Positions 49,738-58,735 of a stretch of 64,000 nt of DNA are shown here, one piece after another. The notes under the pieces are model-generated. The model searched no databases. It was given only the letters and a program-made list of their open reading frames with translations, and was not told where the DNA came from. The translations under genes and the position numbers were made by a program. This stretch comes from JAIBBD01 sp041390685 (GTDB lineage Bacteria; Chloroflexota; Dehalococcoidia; UBA2979). The DNA lies in the NCBI GenBank assembly GCA_041390685.1, contig JAWKPL010000001.1, forward strand, positions 868,001 to 932,000. Reading direction: 5' to 3'. Every line of letters begins with the position of its first letter. The first letter of the stretch is position 1.

Positions 49738-49764
49738 ATGCCGATGTTCGTGCAATGGTAGCGA
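49738..49764 (+). other. attR, right attachment site with duplicated dnaN end
   Basis: Starts ATGCCGATGTT, ends CAATGGTAGCGA, and encodes MPMFVQW-stop out of context. Identical to attL except two third-codon positions (C for T, G for C). The bases that follow (GCGATTGAGG) lead directly into the host urtE terminus. Confidence 0.88.
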
Positions 49765-49810
49765 GCGATTGAGGCCGGTCCGCCCCGCGCAACCTCGCCC
49801 GATGCGTTTC

Positions 49811-50569
49811 CTAGACAGACAGGTAACTGCGCAACCGCTCCGCATCGAGATCGGAGGGCGGGCCATCGAGGACGATCTGGCCGCCGCCCATGACGTAGCA
49901 GTGGTCGGCGTTCGCCATCGCGAAGTCCACGAACTGCTCCACCAGGAGGATGGTCATCCTGCCGCGCAGCGAGGCGATCACCTGCTGGATGTGTTCCACG
50001 ATCGAGGGCTGAATGCCCTCGGTCGGCTCGTCGAGCAGGAGCAGCCGAGGGCGCCCCATGAGCGCCCGCCCGATCGCGAGTTGTTGCTGCTGGCCTCCGC
50101 TCAATAGCCCAGCGGCGCGGCGGCTCATCTCCGCAAGCACCGGAAAGTGCTCGTACACCTCGTCCAGATCTGCGGGCTCCCGGTCGACCGCCGATGCCGT
50201 CCCGACCAGCAGGTTCTCGAGCACAGTGAGATGGGGAAAGATGCGCCGCCCCTGCGGGACATACCCGATCCCGGCCCGGGCACGTCCGTATGAGGGCTGG
50301 CGGCTCATATCGACACGGTCGATAGCAATCGTGCCCTCACGGCTCGTCAGCGTCCCCATGAGGCCTCCAAGAAGCGTGGTCTTTCCCGCGCCGTTGCGGC
50401 CCATCACACAGATCACTTCGCCCGGGCCCGCGTGCAGGCTCACGTCGCGTACGGCAACGCTGCTGCCATACCCGAGTGCCAGGCCGTGCACCTCGAGGTG
50501 TGCCCCGCGTGGATCCCGTTCGTCGAAGGTCCTCGTGCGCCCCCTACGCGTCCACCGTGCCGCCACCAT
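49811..50569 (-). CDS. urtE: Urea ABC transporter ATP-binding protein UrtE
   Basis: 252-residue ABC ATPase: Walker A GRNGAGKTTLL, signature LLSGGQQQQLAIGRALM, Walker B LLLLDEPTEGIQPSI, switch His region ILLVEQFVDFA. The PTEGIQPSI stretch is characteristic of UrtE among branched-chain-type transporters. The ATG at 50569 follows GGAGG with 5 nt spacing. Last gene of urtA-B-C-D-E and nearest to attR. Confidence 0.92.
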   Translation of the reverse strand: MVAARWTRRGRTRTFDERDPRGAHLEVHGLALGYGSSVAVRDVSLHAGPGEVICVMGRNGAGKTTLLGGLMGTLTSREGTIAIDRVDMSRQPSYGRARAGIGYVPQGRRIFPHLTVLENLLVGTASAVDREPADLDEVYEHFPVLAEMSRRAAGLLSGGQQQQLAIGRALMGRPRLLLLDEPTEGIQPSIVEHIQQVIASLRGRMTILLVEQFVDFAMANADHCYVMGGGQIVLDGPPSDLDAERLRSYLSV

Positions 50570-50579
50570 CCGAACCTCC

Positions 50580-51353
50580 CTACGCCGCCCTCGCACGGCC
50601 GAGATAGACTTCGATCACTGCGGGATTCGACTGCACTTCATCAACCGAGTCCTCGGCCAGCACGCGCCCCTGGTGGAGCACCGTGACCGTGCGCGAGAAC
50701 TGCCGCACGAACTCCATGTCGTGTTCGGTCACGATGATCGAGTGCGTGCCCTCGAGAGCGTGCAGCAGCGCCCCGGTGCGCTCGCGCTCCTGGCGGGTCA
50801 TGCCCGCGACCGGTTCGTCGAGCAGGAGCACAGTCGGGTTCTGCACCAGCAGCAGCGCGATCTCCAACCACTGCTGCTCGCCGTGTGAGAGCGCCCCGGC
50901 GACGACGGCGGCGCGGTCCGCGAGCCCCACTCGGTCCAGCGCCGAGTGGATGCGGTCGCGTTCGACGGACGATGCGCGGCGAAGGAGTCGCGGCAGGGCG
51001 GTCCGAAATCCGAGCGCCACTTCGATGTTCTCGTAGCAGGTCAGGCTGCGATATACGGATGGCGTCTGAAACTTGCGCCCAATGCCGAGGCGGACCAGTT
51101 CGTGCTTCTTGTACCGGTTGATGTCCACGGCGCGCGCCGCGGGCTCACCGGGGTGCGTCAGGAAGCGAGCCCGCCCGGAGTCGAGCCGCACCTTCCCGCT
51201 CAGGAGATCCATCAGCGTCGTCTTCCCGGCCCCGTTCGGTCCGATGAGAAAGCGCAACTCCCCCTGCCGCAGGGAGAAGTCCAGATGGTCGAGGACGACG
51301 AACCCGTCGAACGAGACCACGGCTTGCTCCACCTGAATGACGTCGTCGGTCAC
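50580..51353 (-). CDS. urtD: Urea ABC transporter ATP-binding protein UrtD
   Basis: 257 residues. Walker A GPNGAGKTTLMDLLSGK, signature LSHGEQQWLEIALLL, Walker B VLLLDEPVAGMT, then IIVTEHDMEFVRQFS. The LSHGEQQWLEI form is typical of UrtD. It overlaps urtC by 4 nt. It pairs with UrtE to energise urea uptake. Confidence 0.93.
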   Translation of the reverse strand: MTDDVIQVEQAVVSFDGFVVLDHLDFSLRQGELRFLIGPNGAGKTTLMDLLSGKVRLDSGRARFLTHPGEPAARAVDINRYKKHELVRLGIGRKFQTPSVYRSLTCYENIEVALGFRTALPRLLRRASSVERDRIHSALDRVGLADRAAVVAGALSHGEQQWLEIALLLVQNPTVLLLDEPVAGMTRQERERTGALLHALEGTHSIIVTEHDMEFVRQFSRTVTVLHQGRVLAEDSVDEVQSNPAVIEVYLGRARAA

Positions 51354-52495
51354 GGGACACCTCCTGGCGCCGCCTCGGACGCGGTCGAGACCGCCTCACT
51401 CGTCCCGCCCCCGCGCGTCGGGACGCCGCGGCGCCCCTCCCAGAACGCCCGCAGCTGACCAAACAGGCGGACGACTCCACCGGGGAACAGGACGACTGAC
51501 CCGATGAATAGCCCTCCGAACAGGTACAGCCAGGTCTCGGGGTACGTCTCGCTGAAGTAGCTGCGCGCCCACCCGATCAGCACCGCACCCGCCGCCGCTC
51601 CGTAGAGCGTGCCCCGTCCGCCGATCGCCACCCACAGCACCATTTCGATGGAGGGCACCACGCCGAGGTTCGCGGGGGAAATGATCCCGACCTGCGGCAC
51701 GAACAGGGCGCCGGCCACGCCGGCCATCGCGGCGGCAACCGCGAAGACCACCGCCTTGATGAGCGCGACGTTGTACCCCGAGAAGCGGACGCGCTCTTCG
51801 TCGTCGCGCACTGCGACCATCAGCCGGCCAAAGCGGGAGGCGGTGACCAGCCGCGCGAGCAGATACGTGGCGGCCAGCGCCGCGACCGACGCGAAGTACA
51901 GCGCGCGCTGCATGCTCGGGCTGCTGAGGCTCGAGCCAAACAGCGTGAAGTAGTTCGTCAGTCCGTTGGTGCCGCCGGTGTACGCCTGCTGGCCGACAAA
52001 GAACGTGCTGAGGATCAGCGCCAGCGCCTGCGTCACGATCGAGAAATAGACGCCCGTGACCTGGCTGCGGAACAGCACGTACCCGAACCCGAACGCGAGC
52101 AGGCCGGGGAGGATGACGGCCGCCGGCAATGCGAACCATGCGTGGCGAAACGGCTCCCAGAACCAGGGCAGCGCATCGAGGCCACTCCAGCTCATGAAGT
52201 CGGGCAGCTCGTCGCCCGACGCCTCGAGCTTCAGGTACATCGCCATCGCGTAGCCGCCGAGGCCGAAGAAGACCCCCTGCCCCAGACTCAACATGCCGGT
52301 GTAGCCCCACAGCAGATCGATCCCGATCGCCACAACGGCGAAGGTGAGGAACTTCCCCAGCTGGTTGAGCCTGAACTCCGAGAGGAACGATGGCGCCACG
52401 AGCAGCAACACCGCCACCACCCCGATCACGAAGAGCTCACGCGCCAGATGGTCGCGACCCGGGCTCCGCCAGACGAATGAGAAGCCGCGGGCCAT
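51350..52495 (-). CDS. urtC: Urea ABC transporter permease UrtC
   Basis: 381 residues, about ten hydrophobic segments. GYTGMLSLGQGVFFGLGGYA and MAVYLKLE-like MAMYLKLE near residue ~70-90 and AAMAGVAGALFVPQVGIISP are characteristic of LIV-type permeases of the UrtC group. The start at 52495 shares one base with the urtB stop, the expected coupling; the frame extends upstream through urtB but without family support. Confidence 0.92.
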   Translation of the reverse strand: MARGFSFVWRSPGRDHLARELFVIGVVAVLLLVAPSFLSEFRLNQLGKFLTFAVVAIGIDLLWGYTGMLSLGQGVFFGLGGYAMAMYLKLEASGDELPDFMSWSGLDALPWFWEPFRHAWFALPAAVILPGLLAFGFGYVLFRSQVTGVYFSIVTQALALILSTFFVGQQAYTGGTNGLTNYFTLFGSSLSSPSMQRALYFASVAALAATYLLARLVTASRFGRLMVAVRDDEERVRFSGYNVALIKAVVFAVAAAMAGVAGALFVPQVGIISPANLGVVPSIEMVLWVAIGGRGTLYGAAAGAVLIGWARSYFSETYPETWLYLFGGLFIGSVVLFPGGVVRLFGQLRAFWEGRRGVPTRGGGTSEAVSTASEAAPGGVP

Positions 52496-53391
52496 CACCG
52501 ACCTCGCCTTGCGATGAGCCCCGATGGCCGCCACTGGAGGAACGCGATCACGAGCAAGAACACGATGACTTTGCCGAGCGAAGCCGTCGTCTGATACTCG
52601 ACGGTCGCCGTCGTGATCCCGATGCCAACTGCCGCCGCGATCGTCCCGATGAGCTGGCCCACGCCGCCCAGGACGACCACGAGAAACGCATCCACGATAT
52701 AGAACGTCCCCAGCGACGGCCCGATCGGACCGAGCAACGACAGCGCGCAACCGGCGACACCGGCGAGTCCGGACGCGAGTGCGAACGTGGTGCTGTCGAT
52801 GGCTCGAGTCGATACGCCGAGCGCCCCCGCCATTTCGCGGTCCTGCATCACCGCGCGGATGGTGCGTCCTCGGCCCGTCCGAAACAGGTACAGGTACACG
52901 CCCGCGAGACACGCCACGGCGAGGCCGATGATGAAGAGCCGGGCGTACGGAAGGATGAGGTCATCCGTCACCTCGAGTCCGCCGCTCAGCCACGGCGGAC
53001 TCACGACCTGTACATTCGGCGCCCCGAATATCGAGCGCGCCGCCTGTTGAAGCACCAGGCTGACGCCCCACGTCGCCAGCAACGTATCGAGCGGCCTCCC
53101 GTAGAGCCGGCGGATGAGCAGGCGCTCGAGCGCGACCCCGAGGATGGCCGAGGCCCCGAACGCCAGCAGGAGCGCTATCGGGAAATAGACGTGGAGGCCC
53201 GCGTCGCCCATCACGTCGGCAAGCCGGCTCTGGAGGACGTACGCCACGTACGCGCCAACCATGATCAGCTCGCCGTGCGCCATGTTGATGACGTTCATCA
53301 GACCGAACGAGAAGGCAAGTCCCAGCGCGACAAGCAGCAGGATCGACCCCACGCTCAGTCCGTTGAACGCCTGTAACAGCAGGATTCCCAT
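52495..53391 (-). CDS. urtB: Urea ABC transporter permease UrtB
   Basis: 298 residues, polytopic. FNGLSVGSILLLVALGLAFS, GLMNVINMAHGELIMVGAY and TNxGxVGxxIAA-like VLGGVGQLIGTIAAAV segments match the UrtB/LivH type. It forms the permease pair with UrtC. It lies 34 nt after urtA. Confidence 0.92.
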   Translation of the reverse strand: MGILLLQAFNGLSVGSILLLVALGLAFSFGLMNVINMAHGELIMVGAYVAYVLQSRLADVMGDAGLHVYFPIALLLAFGASAILGVALERLLIRRLYGRPLDTLLATWGVSLVLQQAARSIFGAPNVQVVSPPWLSGGLEVTDDLILPYARLFIIGLAVACLAGVYLYLFRTGRGRTIRAVMQDREMAGALGVSTRAIDSTTFALASGLAGVAGCALSLLGPIGPSLGTFYIVDAFLVVVLGGVGQLIGTIAAAVGIGITTATVEYQTTASLGKVIVFLLVIAFLQWRPSGLIARRGR

Positions 53392-53425
53392 ATAGCGCCC
53401 CTCTGGCGTTGTCGTCGTCCGCGTC

Positions 53426-54739
53426 CTATTGCTTCCGCCAGAACTCCTTCGCCCAGGAATAGGTTTCGAGGTAGGGGTCGGGTTCGACCGGACCCGGAGT
53501 CGCCGAGATCGTGTCGATGAGCCCGTCAGCCCGGATCTTGCCGATACGCACCGTCTTCGAGATGTGGTGGTTGTCCCCGTTGACGGTGACCGTGCCCTCG
53601 GGGGCCTTGAACGTCATCCCGGCAAGCGCCGCCTTTACCGCCTCGACCTCAGTCGTGCCCGCCTTGTTCGCGCCTGCTGCCCAGAGGTGCACACCGATGT
53701 AGGCTGCCTCGTGCGGGTCCGCGGTCACGCGGTTGCTCCCGAACTTCTCTTTGTACGCGGCGACGAACTTGGTGTTCTCCGGCGTATCCACCGTCTGGTA
53801 GTAGTTCCACGCCACCAGGTGTCCAATCATGAACTCGGCGCCGATGCCGCGTACTTCTTCTTCGGCGACCGACACCGAGAGCGTCGTGAGCGAGTCCGAC
53901 GTGAATCCGGCAGCCTTCAGTTGCTTGAAGAAGGCAACATTGCTGTCCCCGTTGAGCGTGTTGTACACGATGTCCGGACGCGCACTTCGGATCTTGCTGA
54001 TGACCGTCGAGTAGTCTGTGTGTCCGAGCGGCGTGTACTCCTCGGCCAGCGTCTCACCGCCCGACGCCGCGAGCTGAGCCTTGATGATCTTGTTCGCGGT
54101 CCTCGGGAATACGTAGTCGGATCCGAGGAGAAAGAACTTCTTCTTGTTCTCCTTCAGGAGGTATTCCACGCTCGGGACGATTTGCTGGTTGGTCGTAGCG
54201 CCCATGTAATAGATGTACGGAGACGCCTCGAGGCCCTCGTACTGGACCGGGTAGAAGAGGAGCGCCTTGTTGCTCTCGAACACCGGCAGCACGGCCTTCC
54301 GGCTGGCGGACGTCCAGCACCCGAAGGTTGCCGCCACCTCGTCGCTCTGAATCAGCTTCTTCGCCTTCTCAGCGAACGTCGGCCAGTCCGAGGCACCATC
54401 CTCGATGACCGGTGAGAGCTGCTTCCCAAGGACTCCGCCGGCGGCGTTCACTTCCTCGATGGCCATGATCTCGGCGTCCTTCACGGACACCTCACTGACG
54501 GCCATCGTCCCGCTCAGCGAGTGCAGCACGCCGACCTTGATGTCGCCGGAAGTCGCGCCCGACCCTCCCGAAGCCGCAGCCGTGGCGTCGTCATCCTCTT
54601 CATCGCCACACGCGGTGAACAGCGCGCTCACGCCTCCGAGGGCTGGCAGCCCGCCGAGGATCAGTCCGGTGCGCAGGACGCGGCGCCTCGACCATCGCGT
54701 GGACGCGATTCGGAGCGGGTCGTTGGGATCGTGGGTCAA
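53426..54739 (-). CDS. urtA: Urea ABC transporter substrate-binding lipoprotein UrtA
   Basis: 437 residues. An N-terminal SRRRVLRTG twin-arginine-like motif is followed by a hydrophobic stretch and a lipobox ending FTAC, so probably a Tat-exported lipoprotein. The mature part begins IKVGVLHSLSGTMAVSEVSV, the UrtA signature, and has FYPVQYEGLEASPYIYYMGA and SDYVFPRTANKI. The start is TTG at 54739, chosen because AAGGAGG lies 7 nt upstream; no ATG fits. Binds urea or short amides outside the membrane. Confidence 0.94.
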   Translation of the reverse strand: MTHDPNDPLRIASTRWSRRRVLRTGLILGGLPALGGVSALFTACGDEEDDDATAAASGGSGATSGDIKVGVLHSLSGTMAVSEVSVKDAEIMAIEEVNAAGGVLGKQLSPVIEDGASDWPTFAEKAKKLIQSDEVAATFGCWTSASRKAVLPVFESNKALLFYPVQYEGLEASPYIYYMGATTNQQIVPSVEYLLKENKKKFFLLGSDYVFPRTANKIIKAQLAASGGETLAEEYTPLGHTDYSTVISKIRSARPDIVYNTLNGDSNVAFFKQLKAAGFTSDSLTTLSVSVAEEEVRGIGAEFMIGHLVAWNYYQTVDTPENTKFVAAYKEKFGSNRVTADPHEAAYIGVHLWAAGANKAGTTEVEAVKAALAGMTFKAPEGTVTVNGDNHHISKTVRIGKIRADGLIDTISATPGPVEPDPYLETYSWAKEFWRKQ

Positions 54740-54987
54740 AGCTATTCCTCCTTCAGGCCGGGTTGATTTGGCGAGCCTAAGCACGCGCTGTTACCGAGAG
54801 CTTGCAGGTCAATGAACACTGGGTTTCGTCCGTGCTTCACGACGCGAGGTCCCGCAGGCTCGGTCCGACCCGACGCTCGAGGGCGCTACGAACGCGCCGA
54901 AACCGAACGTTCATCCGAGCGCAACCCGGGCGTAACCCTCGCTGCCTAGGCTCACGGGCACGCCAAGCACACACGAAAGGCAGGACG
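54740..54987. promoter_or_regulatory. Divergent control region between urtA and ureA
   Basis: About 250 bp separate the divergently transcribed urea-uptake and urease operons, so promoters for both must lie here. No convincing -35/-10 pair or operator palindrome was identified by eye. Shared regulation (for example by nitrogen status) is expected from function, not shown by sequence. Confidence 0.35.
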
Positions 54988-55290
54988 ATGCGGTTGACAC
55001 CGCGTGAGCAGGAGGCGCTGCAGATCTTCGTGGCAGCCGATGTCGCCCGCCGTCGTCGCGCGCGCGGCTTGCGGCTCAACTACCCCGAATCCGTAGCTCT
55101 GATCAGCGAGGCCATGATCGAGGCGGCTCGCGACGGGCGCACCGTGGGGGAGGCCGCCGAGATCGGCGGCCAGGTGCTCGCGCTCAATGATGTCCTCGAC
55201 GGCATTGCCGAACTGGTGTCGGTCGTGCAGGTTGAGGCGACATTCCCGGACGGCACGAAGCTCGTATCCTGCCACAATCCCATCCGGTAG
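54988..55290 (+). CDS. ureA: Urease gamma subunit
   Basis: 100 residues, the standard length. It starts MRLTPREQEALQIFVAADVA and has LNYPESVALISEAMIEAARD and VQVEATFPDGTKLVSCHNPI, all strongly conserved. The ATG at 54988 follows AAAGGCAGGA. First gene of ureA-B-C-F-G-D. Confidence 0.96.
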   Translation: MRLTPREQEALQIFVAADVARRRRARGLRLNYPESVALISEAMIEAARDGRTVGEAAEIGGQVLALNDVLDGIAELVSVVQVEATFPDGTKLVSCHNPIR

Positions 55291-55296
55291 ACGACG

Positions 55297-55680
55297 ATGG
55301 ACAGCTCCAGGTACCTGGTCGAAGACGGCGAAATCCAACTGAACGCGGGGCGTCCCACCCTGCAATTACTGGTGGCGAACACGGGCGACCGGCCCGTGCA
55401 GGTCGGCTCCCACGCGCACTTCTTCGAGGTCAACCGGGCGCTCAGCTTCGAGCGTGACACGGCATTCGGCATGCGCCTCGATATCCCGGCCGGGACGGCG
55501 GTGCGGTTCGAGCCGGGCCAGCAGCAGACAGTGTCGCTCGTGGCACTCGGTGGCGACGGCGTCGCGCGTGGACTGAACGCGCTGACCGAGGGCGACACCC
55601 GCAACGCCGATGTCCGTGCCGCCGCGCTCGCCCGAGCGGCTGCCGAGGGATTCACCAGATCACCGGAGGAGGCCTCATGA
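55297..55680 (+). CDS. ureB: Urease beta subunit
   Basis: 127 residues. Core NTGDRPVQVGSHAHFFEVNR and GMRLDIPAGTAVRFEPGQ are diagnostic. Six nt after ureA; overlaps ureC by 4 nt. Confidence 0.96.
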   Translation: MDSSRYLVEDGEIQLNAGRPTLQLLVANTGDRPVQVGSHAHFFEVNRALSFERDTAFGMRLDIPAGTAVRFEPGQQQTVSLVALGGDGVARGLNALTEGDTRNADVRAAALARAAAEGFTRSPEEAS

Positions 55681-57395
55681 GCAGCATCTCCAGACGGCGT
55701 TATGCGGCGCTCTACGGTCCCACGACTGGCGACCGCGTCCGTCTCGCCGACACCGGCCTCGTGGTCCGCATCGAGCGCGACTTCGCAACGTACGGCGAGG
55801 AGGCCGTCTTCGGCGGCGGGAAGTCGATCCGCGACGGTATGGCGCAGTCGCCACGCGCAACTTCAGCCGGCGGTACGCCGGACACGGTGATCACGAGCGC
55901 GATCATCCTCGACCCGGTTCTTGGCGTCCTCAAAGGCGACATCGGGATCAAGGACGGCCGCATCGTGGCAATCGGGAAGGCGGGCAACCCCGACATCATG
56001 GACGGCGTCGACCCGCGGCTCGTGCTCGGGCCCGGGACCGAGGTGATCGCCGGGGAGCACATGATCGCCACGGCGGGCGGCGTCGACACGCACATCCACA
56101 TGATCGCGCCTCAGCAGGCCTGGGCGGCGCTCTCGAACGGGATCACGACGCTCCTCGGCGGCGGCACCGGACCGGCCGACGGCACCCGTGCCACCACCTG
56201 CACACCCGGGCCATGGCACATCGGCCGTATGCTGCAGGCTGCGCGGGAGTTGCCGGTGAACTGGGGCGTGCTCGCCAAGGGCAACGCCTCCGACGAAGCG
56301 CCGCTCCGCGAGCAGCTCGAGGCGGGGGCCTGCGGCCTCAAGGCGCACGAGGACTGGGGCACCACGCCCGCCGTCATCGACGCCGCGCTCCGCATGGCCG
56401 ACGAGTACGATGTTCAGCTCGCGATCCACACTGACACGCTGAACGAGTCCGGCTTCGTCGATGACACCATCGCAGCGATCGCTGGGCGGACGATCCACAC
56501 GTATCACACCGAGGGCGCCGGCGGCGGCCACGCGCCCGACATCATCCGCATCGCCGGCGAGCCGAACGTCCTGCCCTCGTCCACGAACCCGACGCGGCCC
56601 TACACCGTGAACACGCTCGCCGAGCACATGGATATGTTGATGGTCTGCCATCACCTGAACCCGCAGGTCCCGGAGGACGTCGCCTTCGCCGACAGCCGCA
56701 TCCGGCCGGAGACCATGGCCGCCGAGGACGTCCTGCACGACCTCGGCGTGCTCAGCATGTACTCCTCCGACTCGCAGGCGATGGGGCGCGTGGGCGAGAG
56801 CTTCACGAGGCTCATGCAGACCGCGTCGAAGATGCGAGAGGTGCGAGGCCCGCTCCCCGAGGACCGCCCCGGGGACGACAACGCACGTGTGCTGAGGTAC
56901 CTCGCGAAGCTCACCACGAACCCCGCGCGGACCCACGGCATCGGGCATCTGGTGGGGAGCCTCGAGGTGGGCAAGCTGGCGGACATCGTCCTCTGGCCCG
57001 CGGAGTTCTTCGGCGTCAAGCCGGCGCTGGTGATCAAAGGCGGCGCGATCGCGTGGGCCCTCATGGGCGACGCGAACGCCTCCATCCCCACCGTCGAGCC
57101 CATCCTCTACCGGCCGATGTTCGGCGCGCATCCTTCCGTGATCGCGGAGACCTGCATGACGTTCGTGAGCGGGGCGGCCTACGAACGAGGCGTCCCCTCC
57201 CATCTCGGACTCGAACGGCTCGTGGAGCCCGTCGGCGGTTGTCGCACCGTCTCCAAACGCGACATGCTCCGGAACGACGCGCTGCCGCACATCGACGTCA
57301 ATCCGGAGACGTACGAGGTCCGTGTGGACGGTGAGCTCGCAACCGCCCCCGCCGCCAAGCGGCTACCGCTCGCTCAGAAGTACTTCCTCGTATGA
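55677..57395 (+). CDS. ureC: Urease alpha subunit (catalytic)
   Basis: 572 residues. Nickel-site residues are complete: DTHIHMIAPQQ (two His), the carbamylated Lys in GACGLKAHEDWG, HTDTLNESG, TYHTEGAGGGHAPDI, the flap MVCHHLNPQVPEDVAFADSR with catalytic His, and the Asp in YSSDSQAMGR. Hydrolyses urea to ammonia and carbamate. Needs UreD/F/G for nickel insertion, encoded downstream. The common HIHWICPQQ is HIHMIAPQQ here, a minor change. Confidence 0.98.
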   Translation: MSSISRRRYAALYGPTTGDRVRLADTGLVVRIERDFATYGEEAVFGGGKSIRDGMAQSPRATSAGGTPDTVITSAIILDPVLGVLKGDIGIKDGRIVAIGKAGNPDIMDGVDPRLVLGPGTEVIAGEHMIATAGGVDTHIHMIAPQQAWAALSNGITTLLGGGTGPADGTRATTCTPGPWHIGRMLQAARELPVNWGVLAKGNASDEAPLREQLEAGACGLKAHEDWGTTPAVIDAALRMADEYDVQLAIHTDTLNESGFVDDTIAAIAGRTIHTYHTEGAGGGHAPDIIRIAGEPNVLPSSTNPTRPYTVNTLAEHMDMLMVCHHLNPQVPEDVAFADSRIRPETMAAEDVLHDLGVLSMYSSDSQAMGRVGESFTRLMQTASKMREVRGPLPEDRPGDDNARVLRYLAKLTTNPARTHGIGHLVGSLEVGKLADIVLWPAEFFGVKPALVIKGGAIAWALMGDANASIPTVEPILYRPMFGAHPSVIAETCMTFVSGAAYERGVPSHLGLERLVEPVGGCRTVSKRDMLRNDALPHIDVNPETYEVRVDGELATAPAAKRLPLAQKYFLV

Positions 57396-58090
57396 CCCGG
57401 TCCTCGGCTGGCGCCACGCTGGCCCTGCTCCAGCTCGCGGACTCGCAGTTCCCGGCGGGGACGTTCGCCCACTCCTACGGGCTCGAACAGCTCGTACGGG
57501 ACGGCCGCGTGACCGACGCCCCGTCGCTTCGCTCGGCGGTGTGTTCCGTGCTGGTGCTGCAGGTCGCGGAGTCCGAGGCACGCGCGGCCGCGCGCGCCGT
57601 CGCCGCGTACACCGGTGGCGACGGCGACCGCCTCCGCGCCGTCGACGCCGCGCTCGTTCGCACAAAGGCGGCCGAGGAGTTGCGTGCAGCCTCTACGGCG
57701 ACGGGCTCACGGCTGCTCCAGGAGGTCGTGGCCCACGAGCGCGACCCGTTGCTGCTCGAGTACGCGGCGCACGTGCAGGCAGGCCGCGCGCCCGGCACGC
57801 ATGCCGTCGCCTTCGGGGCCGTCGGGGCCGCGTTTGGCGTCGAAGCCGACGACGTCGCGGCTGCGCTCCTGCTCGGCACGGCAACGGTGCTGCTGTCAGC
57901 GGGGATGCGTCTGCTCCCCGTGTCACATCGAGACGTGCAGGGCGCGCTGCACTGGCTGCGTCCGCGCACCGCCGAACTCGCGGCGGCAGCCGTCCGTGAT
58001 TGCGATCGGCCCTTCGCATCCTGTCATCCGCTGCAGGAGATCGCCTCCATGCGCCATCGAGATGCCAGGGTGCGGTTCTTCACGTCATAG
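57392..58090 (+). CDS. ureF: Urease accessory protein UreF
   Basis: 232 residues, mostly helical. LLQLADSQFPAGTFAHSYGLEQLV at the N-terminus is the family signature, with LLLGTATVLLSAGMRLLPVSH late. It regulates GTPase UreG in the activation complex. It overlaps ureC by 4 nt. Confidence 0.93.
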   Translation: MTRSSAGATLALLQLADSQFPAGTFAHSYGLEQLVRDGRVTDAPSLRSAVCSVLVLQVAESEARAAARAVAAYTGGDGDRLRAVDAALVRTKAAEELRAASTATGSRLLQEVVAHERDPLLLEYAAHVQAGRAPGTHAVAFGAVGAAFGVEADDVAAALLLGTATVLLSAGMRLLPVSHRDVQGALHWLRPRTAELAAAAVRDCDRPFASCHPLQEIASMRHRDARVRFFTS

Positions 58091-58100
58091 GAGGTACTGC

Positions 58101-58733
58101 ATGAGCGAGGTCATTCGCATCGGTGTGGGTGGGCCGGTAGGCTCCGGCAAAACGGCGCTGGTCGAGCGCCTCGTGCCGCCCCTCATCGCCCGTGGCTACC
58201 GTCCGGCGATCGTCGCCAACGATGTCTTCACGCAGGAAGATGCGTCGATCCTGAGGCGCGGCCTCCGCGGCATCCTCGACGAAGACCTGATCGTCGGCGT
58301 GGAGACCGGGACGTGCCCGCACACGGCGGTGCGCGAGGATCCGACGGCCAACCTGGCCGCCATCGATGCACTGATCCGCGAGCATCCAGAGATCGAAATC
58401 GTCTTCATCGAGAGTGGTGGAGACAATCTCACCCTCACGTTCAGTCCGTTGCTCGCCGACCGCAGCATCTACGTCATGGACGTCGCCGGCGGCGACAAGA
58501 CGCCCCGCAAGCAGGGCCCGGGGATGATGCAGGCGGACCTCCTCGTCATCAACAAGGCCGACCTCGCGCCGTACGTCGGCGCCGACCTCGATGTGATGCT
58601 CCGCGATGCGACCGCGCTCCGCAGCGGGCCCATCATGCTCACCGACTGCCGCGGAGGGACGGGCCTCGGCGACGTCGTCGACTGGGTCGCGCGGCAGATC
58701 GAGGCGGTCCGACGGCACGCCCTCAGCCGGTGA
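58101..58733 (+). CDS. ureG: Urease accessory GTPase UreG
   Basis: 210 residues. P-loop GVGGPVGSGKTALVERL, the metal-binding CPH in ETGTCPHTAVREDP, the SIMIBI-type IESGGDNLTLTFSP and the guanine motif NKADLAPYVG. The ATG at 58101 has GGAGG 8 nt upstream. Delivers nickel using GTP. The frame extends upstream over ureF but the conserved protein starts here. Confidence 0.96.
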   Translation: MSEVIRIGVGGPVGSGKTALVERLVPPLIARGYRPAIVANDVFTQEDASILRRGLRGILDEDLIVGVETGTCPHTAVREDPTANLAAIDALIREHPEIEIVFIESGGDNLTLTFSPLLADRSIYVMDVAGGDKTPRKQGPGMMQADLLVINKADLAPYVGADLDVMLRDATALRSGPIMLTDCRGGTGLGDVVDWVARQIEAVRRHALSR

Positions 58734-58735
58734 AG

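Larger units (their letters stand above)
33499..49764. mobile_element. Integrative element (~16.3 kb) inserted in the 3' end of dnaN
   Basis: The 27 bp at 33499-33525 and 49738-49764 are direct repeats (25 of 27 identical), both encoding the last codons and stop of dnaN. A large serine recombinase lies immediately inside the left copy. Between them are replication-relaxation-like genes, toxin-antitoxin genes, defence remnants and two IS elements. Genes outside (heme/dnaN left, urt/ure right) are ordinary host genes. No conjugation or virion genes are present, so it is a non-self-transmissible or mobilisable island, perhaps once replicative as a circle. Confidence 0.88.

Noticed and set aside
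55863..57290. 475-codon minus-strand frame opposite ureC
   Set aside because: ureC on the plus strand has every catalytic residue; the antisense product is His/Arg-rich and non-globular.
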